A stretch of 10,737 nucleotides of DNA from assembly GCA_007118045.1 (NCBI GenBank), contig SKTG01000241.1:1-10737 (forward strand). The letters run 5' to 3'. Below, one piece after another: positions 1 to 6,146 of the stretch (position 1 is its first letter; each line of letters opens with the position of its first letter). The notes under the pieces are model-generated. The model saw nothing but the letters and a program-made list of their open reading frames with translations, had not been told where the DNA came from and did not search any database. A program made the translations under genes and the position numbers. The DNA comes from Nitriliruptoraceae bacterium (lineage in GTDB: Bacteria > Actinomycetota > Nitriliruptoria > Nitriliruptorales > Nitriliruptoraceae).

Positions 1-240
1 CCGCCGCCCCCGCCGGGCCCCGCCCCGACCCCGGACCCGGGGCCGTCGGGTGACGGACCCGGCCCCGGCCCGGCACCTGACCCCGGCCCGGCACCCGATC
101 CCGGCCCCGCACCCCCCGACCCCGATCCGGACCCGGATCCCGATCCGGGCACGGACCCGGACCCGGACCCGGGCACCGACCCGGGCACGGACCCGGACCC
201 GGACCCCGATCCCGGCACCGATCCCGGACCGGCGCCGGGG
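1..240 (+). repeat. Low-complexity Pro/Asp/Gly-coding repeat
   Basis: This stretch is built almost wholly from CCG/CCC, GAC/GAT and GGC codons. It encodes runs such as DPDPDP and GTDPDPDP, with the GTDP unit recurring about four times between 145 and 228. It is in frame with the following Ig-like modules and acts as a flexible, acidic, proline-rich spacer. Such tracts change length easily by slippage and recombination and are prone to assembly error. Confidence 0.85.
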
Positions 241-1872
241 TTCGTGAGCGACCCCGCCATCGACCCGGTCAACAGCCGACGGGTCGACGTCGACCTGTCG
301 GCCCTGCTGGGCACGCCGTTCGTCGACGGACTCACGTTCAGCGTGGTGACCGCTCCCGCCTCGGGCACGCTCCTCGCCGCGGACGGTTCGGCACCGGACG
401 GGCCCTTCACGGACCCCGATCTCGTCTACCTCGCCGCTGCGGGGTTCGTCGGTCAGGACACCTTCGAGGTCGAGGTCTGCGACCAGCAGGGGCGCTGTGA
501 CACGGCCACCGTGACCGTGACGATCGAACGTCACGAACGGTTCCGCGACGTCGTCTTCGAGGATCCGACAGCGGCGCCGGGGCAGGGCAACGTGGTGCGG
601 TTCGACCTGGACGTCGCGGTCGCGGGCTCCGACGCGGTCCTGGTCGTGGAGTCCGGGGGCGGCAACGCGGTGATCACGGCCCCGAGCCAGGTGCAGTGGA
701 CCCGAGGCGCGACCCCGCTGCCCACGGTGCTGGTCCTCGACGTGGAGAGCACGCAGGGCGAGCTGTTCCGGTACCACGTCACGATCGTGCCGCCATCACC
801 CACCTTCTCCGGGCCCACGATCACGGTGGCGCCGGTGACCACCCGGACCGTCCCGATCGACCTGCTGGACGTTCTGGCGGCCGACGCGGACGACGAGCTC
901 GTCTTCCAGGTCGTCGCGGCGCCGTCCGACGGGGAGCTCCTGGGTGCATCCGGCGAGACGCTCGCTGCCACGTTCACCGACCCCGGCCTGCTGTACCGCG
1001 CCGATCGGGGCTTCGACGGTACGGATGCGTTCGACGTCGAGGTCTGCGGGACCGAGCCACCGTGCGACACCGCCAGGTTCGAGGTGCGCATCGACCGCGA
1101 GGAGCGCACGCGGGACATCACGTTCACCGGCGAGGGTGGCGTGTACGAGCTCGACGTCCCCGTCGCGAACGGTGACGTCCGTCTCGGTGACATCAGCGGT
1201 GGACAGGCGACGGTCGAGGGCGACGACCGGGTCGTCTGGGAACGCGGTTCCGCCGAGCTGCCAGCCACGGTCGAGGTGCTGGTGGAGGCCGATACCGGCG
1301 ACCTCCTGCGCTACGAGCTCCGTTTCGACAGGGCAGGCCCGGCCTTCGGGCCGGACCTCGCGCTCAGCACCGGTGGCGGGACCCTGGAGCTCGATCTCGC
1401 CGCTGCGCTCGAGGAGGCCGGGGACGGTGAGCTGCGCTACGAGATCACGCGGTCACCGACCGGCGGGACCCTGCTCGACGCGGCCGGCGAGGCGCTGGCC
1501 GAGCCGTTCCTCGACCCGCTCGTCGTCTACCGGGCCGAGCCGGGCTTCTCCGGGACGGACCGCGTGGAGGTGCGCGCCTGTGACGCACGCGACCGGTGCG
1601 ACGCGCTCGCGGTGACGATCGAGGTCGTTCCGACCGAGCGGCAGCTCGAGGTGACCATGACCACCGGCAACGTGAGCCGCTTCGAGCTCGGTGACGATGC
1701 CGATGTCGCCACGCTGGAGACGCTCGACGACGCCGGCGGCAACGTGACCGTCATCGGTGACGGCCGGGTCCAGTGGACCCGTGGCGCCGCCCCGCTGCCG
1801 GCCACGGTCCTGCTCCGCGTCGCGACCGACGCCGGCGAGGTCGTCACGTACCGGGTGACGATCACCGGGTGA
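1..1872 (+). CDS. Large repeat protein with Pro/Asp linker and alternating Ig/cadherin-like modules (5'-truncated)
   Basis: Frame 1 is open from the first base to a TGA at 1870-1872, so the gene starts before the window and 623 C-terminal residues are visible. The GTG at 244 is internal, not a start. Residues 1-80 are a Pro/Asp/Gly/Thr linker. Three pairs of modules follow. The A modules (about 85-176, 267-365, 447-543) carry the pattern G-T/E-L-L, then F-x-D-P, then Y, G-F-x-G-x-D, and a conserved Cys-x5-Cys at 160/166, 349/355 and 527/533. They resemble bacterial Ig/cadherin-like repeats of the Big_9 type. The B modules (about 177-263, 368-443, 545-621) share V-x-W-x-R-G, L-P-x-T-V and a closing R/T-Y-x-V/L-x-I/F; I do not recognise this domain. 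The Cys pairs suggest an oxidised, extracytoplasmic setting. No sortase motif or C-terminal membrane anchor is present. The function is unknown; a surface or adhesive role is an inference. Confidence 0.8.
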   Translation, partial: PPPPPGPAPTPDPGPSGDGPGPGPAPDPGPAPDPGPAPPDPDPDPDPDPGTDPDPDPGTDPGTDPDPDPDPGTDPGPAPGFVSDPAIDPVNSRRVDVDLSALLGTPFVDGLTFSVVTAPASGTLLAADGSAPDGPFTDPDLVYLAAAGFVGQDTFEVEVCDQQGRCDTATVTVTIERHERFRDVVFEDPTAAPGQGNVVRFDLDVAVAGSDAVLVVESGGGNAVITAPSQVQWTRGATPLPTVLVLDVESTQGELFRYHVTIVPPSPTFSGPTITVAPVTTRTVPIDLLDVLAADADDELVFQVVAAPSDGELLGASGETLAATFTDPGLLYRADRGFDGTDAFDVEVCGTEPPCDTARFEVRIDREERTRDITFTGEGGVYELDVPVANGDVRLGDISGGQATVEGDDRVVWERGSAELPATVEVLVEADTGDLLRYELRFDRAGPAFGPDLALSTGGGTLELDLAAALEEAGDGELRYEITRSPTGGTLLDAAGEALAEPFLDPLVVYRAEPGFSGTDRVEVRACDARDRCDALAVTIEVVPTERQLEVTMTTGNVSRFELGDDADVATLETLDDAGGNVTVIGDGRVQWTRGAAPLPATVLLRVATDAGEVVTYRVTITG

Positions 1873-1886
1873 CGATCACCGGGTGA
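1853..1886 (+). repeat. 14-bp perfect tandem duplication over the stop codon
   Basis: The 14-base unit GGGTGACGATCACC occurs at 1853-1866 and again at 1867-1880, followed by a partial third copy GGGTGA (1881-1886). The first copy encodes the C-terminal end of the repeat protein, and the stop TGA lies at the start of the second copy. The reading frame and stop would be the same with one copy, so the duplication is neutral for the protein. Each unit has a short inverted repeat (GGTGA, loop CGA, TCACC), so two small adjacent hairpins could form in the transcript. A terminator role is possible but not shown. Confidence 0.8.
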
Positions 1887-1956
1887 GGGCCCGCCACGGG
1901 TGCCCCGGCACCTCCGCGAGCCGATACCGCGGCGGCGACGTCCCGGAGTGGGGCGC
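1873..1956. other. Convergent intergenic region
   Basis: These 84 bases lie between the 3' end of the repeat-protein gene and the 3' end of the small minus-strand gene. Apart from the second copy of the 14-bp duplication I see no long hairpin, T-tract or further ORF. Transcripts from both sides must end around here. Confidence 0.5.
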
Positions 1957-2199
1957 TCACGAGGCGGCCAGGAGCGTCTGGATCTCGCGCCTCGGATCGA
2001 CCTCGTGTCCGGCGTCGTCGACGACGTGCCGTGAGGTCGCCACCCCGAACCCGGCGAGCACCTGGGCGCGGACCTCCCAGTTCCCGGGGGCGACGGGGGT
2101 GACCGAGAGCACGGTGCCCGACATCCGCTCGTTGTGCCCCACCACGGTCACGAGCTGGCCGGGGCGGACGGGCGGGGTCGACGTCAGCGCTGAGGGCAT
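1957..2199 (-). CDS. Small hypothetical protein, possible SH3-like beta barrel
   Basis: This 80-residue ORF starts at an ATG (complement of 2197-2199) and ends in TGA. A weak AAGG(CGG) ribosome site lies about seven bases upstream. The sequence alternates hydrophobic and polar residues: PGQLVTVVGH near 13-22, SGTVLSVTPV near 27-36, and NWEVRAQVLAGFG near 40-52. This is the pattern of a small all-beta, SH3/KOW-like fold, followed by a short acidic helix-forming tail (HEVDPRREIQTLLAAS). I do not recognise a family. It stands alone, convergent with the repeat-protein gene and divergent from pta. The protein-like composition of this frame argues that it is real and that the overlapping plus-strand ORF is a shadow. 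Its function is unknown. Confidence 0.6.
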   Translation of the reverse strand: MPSALTSTPPVRPGQLVTVVGHNERMSGTVLSVTPVAPGNWEVRAQVLAGFGVATSRHVVDDAGHEVDPRREIQTLLAAS

Positions 2200-2221
2200 G
2201 GTGTCCGCCTTGCGGAAGGGA

Positions 2222-2240
2222 GGTGACGGGGGCAGTCACC
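2222..2240. promoter_or_regulatory. Inverted repeat GGTGAC-N7-GTCACC upstream of the small gene and pta
   Basis: A perfect 6-bp inverted repeat has arms at 2222-2227 and 2235-2240 and a G-rich 7-base spacer. It lies 23 bp upstream of the minus-strand ATG and about 200 bp upstream of the pta start. The size and symmetry suit a binding site for a dimeric repressor on the small gene. It could equally be a short transcript hairpin or chance, since GGTGAC is a frequent word in this DNA. Confidence 0.3.
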
Positions 2241-2433
2241 CCAACAACGCCGCAGCGGGGTTGTCGCTTACGCTCCGTGGTCGATGCGGGCGCTGAACGC
2301 GCGACCAGGGCCCGGGGGTCGGTGTGGTCGCCGCCCGCGCCGGTCCTCACCGGTCGTCCGGCAGTCGGGCGGCGCCGCCGCGGCCGTGATGGTTGACTCG
2401 GCCGGGCCCGCTCGCGGACGCCGTCTCACCCGT

Positions 2434-2437
2434 GGAG
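2434..2437 (+). promoter_or_regulatory. Ribosome binding site that sets the pta start
   Basis: GGAG lies six bases before the GTG at 2444. The upstream in-frame candidates (TTG 2393, GTG 2432) have no comparable site, and Pta proteins usually begin just before the beta strand that reads LYVASLEP here. This supports 2444 as the start. Confidence 0.65.
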
Positions 2438-2443
2438 CCCACC

Positions 2444-4528
2444 GTGGCCGACCGCCTGTACGTCGCCTCGCTCGAACCGCGCGCCGGACGCTCGTTGGTC
2501 ACGCTCGGACTCATGGAGCTGCTGACGCGCCGGCTCGGCACGGTCGGCTACTGGCGGCCCATCGTGCCGTCGAGCTCCGAGCCCGACCACCGCATCGAGC
2601 TGATCCGTCGCCGCTACTCGCTGGGGGCGGCCCCGCGCGAGCTGTTCGCCTTCGGCGCGGACGAGGTCGCGGACGCGACGGCGGAGGGGCGCTCGGACGA
2701 GGTGTTCAAGGTGATCCTCGAGCGCGCGCGAGCCATCGAGGAGCGTTTCCCCTTCGTCCTGTACGACGGCACCGACTACACCGGTTCCTCGGCCGCCCTG
2801 GAGTTCGAGGTCAACGCCCGGATCGCGACCGATCTCGCCGCGCCGGTGCTGGCGTTGGTCAACGGCGCCGAGCGGAGCACCGACGACGTCGTCGACGGCG
2901 TCCGCATCGCCCGGGAATCGCTCCTCGCCGAAGGTTGCACGGTCGCCGCCACCATCGTCAACCGCGTGCGTCCGGGCCAGCTCGAGGAGGTCCGCAGCGA
3001 GGTCGCGGCCTTCGCGTCCGAGTCGCCCGTGTGGGCCGTGCCGGAGGTCCCCGAGCTGTCGATGCCGACGGTGCGGGAGATCCTCGACGAGCTCGACGCC
3101 GACCAGCTGGCCGGCAGCACGGTGGACCTCGACCGCGAGGTCAGCTCGGTCAAGATCGCGGCCATGAGCCTGCCGAACGTCCTGTCACACCTCGAGGACG
3201 GCTCCCTCGTGATCGTTCCGGGCGACCGGCCCGACGTCATCGTGGGGGCGCTCGCCAGCCGGCTCGCGACCACCTACCCCAACATCGCCGCCCTGGTGCT
3301 CACCGGCGGCTTCTCCCTCCAGCCAGCGGTGGAGCAGCTGATCGAGGGGCTGGCGGACGTGCCAATCCCGATCCTCGCGGTCCCGAGCGACACCTACACG
3401 ACCGCGCGGCGGGTCGCCGCCACCCCCGCCGTCATCCGGGCGAGCTCCGAGCGCAAGATCGCCACGGCCGTGACGACCTTCGAGGAGCACGTCGACACGG
3501 CGGAGCTCGAGCGCCGTATCGAGGTGTCGCGGACCGACCGGGTCACCCCCCTGATGTTCGAGTACGAGCTCGTGCAGCGGGCACGGTCCGATCGCAAGCA
3601 CATCGTCCTGCCCGAGGGTGAGGACGAACGCGTGTTGCGCGCGGCGGAGCTGTTGACCCGGCGCAACGTCGTCGAGCTCACCCTGCTCGGGGAGCCCGAG
3701 CGGGTCCGGGCCCGGGCCGACGCCGCCGGGGTCGACCTCTCGGATCTCCGGATCGTGGACCCGGCCGAGTCCGACCGGCTCGAGGAGTTCGCCTCGCGCT
3801 ACGCGGCGCTGCGCGAGCACAAGGGCGTCACGCACGAGTTCGCGCTGGAGACGATGCTCGACGTGAGCTACTTCGGGACCATGATGGTGCACGAGGGCCT
3901 GGCCGACGGGATGGTCTCCGGCGCGGCGCACACGACCCAGCACACGATCCGGCCGGCGTTCGAGATCATCCGCACGGCACCGGGTGTCTCGGTGGTGTCG
4001 TCGGTCTTCCTGATGCTGCTCGCGGACCGGGTGCTCGTCTACGGCGACTGCGCCGTCAACCCGGAACCCGACGCCGAGGCCCTGGCGGACATCGCGATCA
4101 GCTCGGCGGAGACGGCGGAGAACTTCGGTATCGAGGCGCGCGTCGCGATGCTCTCGTACTCCACGGGGGAGTCCGGGAAGGGCCGCGCCGTCGAGGAGGT
4201 CCGGCGGGCGACCGAGCTGGTGCGCGAACGGCGGCCGGACCTGGAGGTCGACGGCCCGATCCAGTACGACGCCGCGGTGGATGCCTCGGTCGGTGAGGCC
4301 AAGCTGCCCGGTTCGAACGTGGCCGGCCGGGCCACCGTGTTCATCTTCCCGGACCTCAACACCGGCAACAACACCTACAAGGCCGTGCAACGTTCCTCCG
4401 GGGCGACCGCGATCGGGCCGGTCCTGCAGGGGCTCAACAAGCCGGTCAACGACCTGTCACGCGGCTGCCTGGTGGACGACATCGTCAACACGGTCACCAT
4501 CACCGCGGTCCAGGCGCAGGCCAGCTGA
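2444..4528 (+). CDS. pta: Phosphate acetyltransferase (long, three-domain type)
   Basis: This enzyme converts acetyl-CoA and phosphate to acetyl phosphate and CoA in the cytoplasm. With the GTG start at 2444 the protein has 694 residues, usual for the long bacterial form. The N-terminal third is a P-loop-like (dethiobiotin-synthetase-like) domain opening with LYVASLEPRAGRS; the loop is EPRAGRS, where the family usually has an SGKS-like end. A DRTGG-type domain follows at about 235-345 (VIVPGDRPDVIVGALASRL). The catalytic PTA_PTB domain runs from KHIVLPEG at about 385 to the end, with SGAAHTTQHTIRPA at 492-505, NTGNNTYK at 639-646 and a C-terminal GLNKPVNDLSRG. All the expected signatures are intact. 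ackA follows after 32 bp, so the two genes are almost surely one operon. The start site is the main uncertainty (2393 and 2432 are alternatives). Confidence 0.96.
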   Translation: MADRLYVASLEPRAGRSLVTLGLMELLTRRLGTVGYWRPIVPSSSEPDHRIELIRRRYSLGAAPRELFAFGADEVADATAEGRSDEVFKVILERARAIEERFPFVLYDGTDYTGSSAALEFEVNARIATDLAAPVLALVNGAERSTDDVVDGVRIARESLLAEGCTVAATIVNRVRPGQLEEVRSEVAAFASESPVWAVPEVPELSMPTVREILDELDADQLAGSTVDLDREVSSVKIAAMSLPNVLSHLEDGSLVIVPGDRPDVIVGALASRLATTYPNIAALVLTGGFSLQPAVEQLIEGLADVPIPILAVPSDTYTTARRVAATPAVIRASSERKIATAVTTFEEHVDTAELERRIEVSRTDRVTPLMFEYELVQRARSDRKHIVLPEGEDERVLRAAELLTRRNVVELTLLGEPERVRARADAAGVDLSDLRIVDPAESDRLEEFASRYAALREHKGVTHEFALETMLDVSYFGTMMVHEGLADGMVSGAAHTTQHTIRPAFEIIRTAPGVSVVSSVFLMLLADRVLVYGDCAVNPEPDAEALADIAISSAETAENFGIEARVAMLSYSTGESGKGRAVEEVRRATELVRERRPDLEVDGPIQYDAAVDASVGEAKLPGSNVAGRATVFIFPDLNTGNNTYKAVQRSSGATAIGPVLQGLNKPVNDLSRGCLVDDIVNTVTITAVQAQAS

Positions 4529-4560
4529 CCGACCCGTCCCCAACCGTCGGAGGTGCCGCC

Positions 4561-5769
4561 GTGCACGTGCTCGTGCTCAACTCCGGGAGCTCGTCGATCA
4601 AGTACCGCTCGTTCGACGACCAGGGCACGGAGATCGCCTCGGGGCTGGTCGAGCGCATCGGTGAGACCGACGGCCGGGCCACCCACCGGGTGCTGGGGCC
4701 GGACGGTGAGTGGTCGAGCACGGTCGAGGAGGGCGCGATCGACGACCACGCCGCCGGCTTCGCCGGCATCGTGCAGGCGCTGGAGCGGGGTGGGTACGCG
4801 CAGGAGCTCGGCGCCATCGGTCACCGGGTCGTCCACGGCGGTGCCGAGTTCGTCGAGCCGACACCGATCGACGAGGCGGTGCTCGAACGCATCCGTGCTC
4901 AGGTGCCCCTCGCGCCGCTGCACAACCCCGCCAACCTGACGGGGATCGAGGTGGCCTCGCGCCTGCGACCCGACCTGCCACAGGTCGCGGTCTTCGACAC
5001 CGCCTTCCACGGCTCGTTGCCCCCCGCCGCCCACCGCTACGCCGTGCCGGGCTCCTGGCACGACCAGCACGGCGTCCGCCGTTACGGCTTCCACGGCACG
5101 TCGCACGCGTTCGTCGCACGGCAGGCCGCCGCCCACCTGGGGCGACCGCTCGAGGACCTGGCGATGATCACGCTCCACCTCGGCAACGGTGCGTCCCTGA
5201 CGGCCATCGACGGGGGTCGCAGCGTGGAGACCTCGATGGGCCTGTCACCCCTCGAGGGACTCGTCATGGGGACCCGGTCGGGTGACCTCGATCCGGCGGT
5301 CGTCTTCCACCTGCTGCGCGAGGCCGGGCTGACCCCCGACGAGGTGGAGCGGACCCTCAACCGCGAGAGCGGCCTGCTCGGGTTGTGCGGCGACAACGAC
5401 CTGCGGGTCGTCGAACGGCGTGCCGGCGACGGGGACGGGTCCGCGCAGCTCGCGCTCGACGTCTACGTGCACCGGATCCGCAAGTACCTCGGCGCCTACG
5501 CCGCCGTGCTCGGTCGGTTGGACGCGATCGTGTTCACGGCGGGGGTGGGCGAGAACGCCGCCGGGATCCGTCGCCGGGTCTGCGCCGGCCTGGGGTTGCT
5601 CGGCATCCGGCTCGACGACGCGCGCAACGAGGGCGCGCGGGCCAGCGAGGGTCCCGGCGGCGTGGTCGCGCTGCACCACGACGACGCCGAGGTCGCCGTG
5701 CTGGCCGTCGCGACGGACGAGGAACTCGAGATCGCCGAGCAGACCCGGAGCGCGCTTCGCCGGGTCTGA
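4561..5769 (+). CDS. ackA: Acetate kinase
   Basis: Acetate kinase transfers phosphate between acetyl phosphate and ADP, completing the Pta-AckA route between acetyl-CoA and acetate. The protein has 402 residues, normal for the family. It starts at a GTG seven bases after a strong GGAGG (4549-4553). Visible ASKHA-fold signatures are VLNSGSSSIKY (N7), GHRVVHGG (R89), VFDTAFH (D146), RRYGFHGTSHAFVA (H178), LHLGNGAS (H206), MGTRSGDLDP (R239) and FTAGVGENA near 325-333. ATDEELEIA near 384-392 contains the glutamate used for metal binding. These match the known catalytic set of the Methanosarcina enzyme. The direction of flux cannot be read from the sequence. The gene ends nine bases before the convergent stop of the next gene, with no clear terminator between. 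Confidence 0.97.
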   Translation: MHVLVLNSGSSSIKYRSFDDQGTEIASGLVERIGETDGRATHRVLGPDGEWSSTVEEGAIDDHAAGFAGIVQALERGGYAQELGAIGHRVVHGGAEFVEPTPIDEAVLERIRAQVPLAPLHNPANLTGIEVASRLRPDLPQVAVFDTAFHGSLPPAAHRYAVPGSWHDQHGVRRYGFHGTSHAFVARQAAAHLGRPLEDLAMITLHLGNGASLTAIDGGRSVETSMGLSPLEGLVMGTRSGDLDPAVVFHLLREAGLTPDEVERTLNRESGLLGLCGDNDLRVVERRAGDGDGSAQLALDVYVHRIRKYLGAYAAVLGRLDAIVFTAGVGENAAGIRRRVCAGLGLLGIRLDDARNEGARASEGPGGVVALHHDDAEVAVLAVATDEELEIAEQTRSALRRV

Positions 5770-5778
5770 CGGGGCGAC

Positions 5779-6033
5779 TCACCGGTCGCGGAGCGCCGCG
5801 ATCAGCTCGTCCTTGCTCATCTTCGAGCGGCCCTCGATGTCGAGCTCCGCGGCGCGGTCGTGCAGCTCGTCGACCGTCCAGTCCTCGTACTGCGGCTGCT
5901 GGCCGCCCTTCGAGGACGCGGCCTTGCTCGAGTTGGCGATGCGGGCGGCCGTCTCCTTGGAGTAGCCGTCCTCGCGCAACGACTCGTAGGCCTCGTCGTC
6001 CTTGATCGACGGACCGTGATCCTCGGTCGGCAT
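5779..6033 (-). CDS. Small Rho-N/SAP-like protein (DUF7218-type)
   Basis: This 84-residue protein starts at an ATG with an AGGAGG ribosome site (complement of about 6040-6045). The N-terminal half reads GPSIKDDEAYESLR then GYSKETAARIANSSKA, a charged helical segment typical of small actinobacterial proteins often labelled 'Rho termination factor' or 'plasmid stabilization'. A Lys/Ser/Gly/Gln linker leads to a Rho-N/SAP-like helix-turn-helix: WTVDELHDRAAELDIEGRS, then MSKDELIAALRDR at the C-terminus. Such folds bind nucleic acid, so a DNA- or RNA-binding accessory role is likely; it is not the Rho helicase. The frame stays open upstream to 7080, but that part overlaps the LigD polymerase gene in another frame and is a shadow. 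The hairpin before it suggests its own promoter in the 113-bp gap. Confidence 0.8.
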   Translation of the reverse strand: MPTEDHGPSIKDDEAYESLREDGYSKETAARIANSSKAASSKGGQQPQYEDWTVDELHDRAAELDIEGRSKMSKDELIAALRDR

Positions 6034-6116
6034 GCGCTTCCTCCTGACGGTGGTGTGGTCAGCATGCCGCGTCGGACCGCCTCGGTCGGCCGCGGTCCCG
6101 ACCGGCTGGCCGAGTA

Positions 6117-6137
6117 CCCGGGCGGCCACCGCCCGGG
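6117..6137 (-). terminator. Hairpin downstream of the LigD-type polymerase gene
   Basis: A perfect 9-bp, all G/C inverted repeat has arms CCCGGGCGG (6117-6125) and CCGCCCGGG (6129-6137) and a 3-base CCA loop. It begins ten bases past the stop of the minus-strand polymerase gene. There is no T-run after it on the minus strand, as is common for actinobacterial hairpin terminators. It most likely ends the polymerase transcript and separates it from the small Rho-N-like gene. Confidence 0.7.
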
Positions 6138-6146
6138 GGCCGCAGG

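Larger units (their letters stand above)
2200..2443. promoter_or_regulatory. Divergent control region between the small gene and pta-ackA
   Basis: This 244-bp region should hold the promoters for the minus-strand small gene and the plus-strand pta-ackA operon. It contains a 6-bp inverted repeat (listed separately) and a TTGTCGCTTACGCT stretch at 2261-2274 that loosely resembles promoter elements. I cannot assign -35 and -10 boxes with confidence. No riboswitch or small RNA is recognisable. Short ORFs in both directions here have a composition typical of GC-rich shadows. Confidence 0.4.

Noticed and set aside
1..240. CRISPR array or non-coding satellite
   Set aside because: The repeats are 3- to 6-base codon patterns in frame with a protein, with no regular spacer-repeat structure.
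50..247. 65-residue Arg/Pro/Thr-rich ORF inside the linker
   Set aside because: It is the out-of-frame reading of a low-complexity coding repeat.
244..1872. GTG at 244 as the true start of the repeat protein
   Set aside because: The same frame is open back to base 1 and encodes a coherent Pro/Asp linker. No ribosome site precedes 244, and the sequence there is coding linker.
1883..2296. 137-residue plus-strand ORF opposite the small orphan gene
   Set aside because: Its composition is irregular with scattered Cys, Trp and Ser, whereas the minus-strand reading looks like a folded protein.
2284..3621. Long 445-residue plus-strand ORF overlapping pta
   Set aside because: It is Arg/Gly/Ala/Pro-rich with no domain signature and lies in another frame of the clear pta gene; it is a GC-rich shadow.
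3185..4390. 401-residue minus-strand ORF opposite pta
   Set aside because: It is rich in His, Arg, Gly and Val repeats with no family motif and is antisense to a conserved catalytic domain; a shadow.
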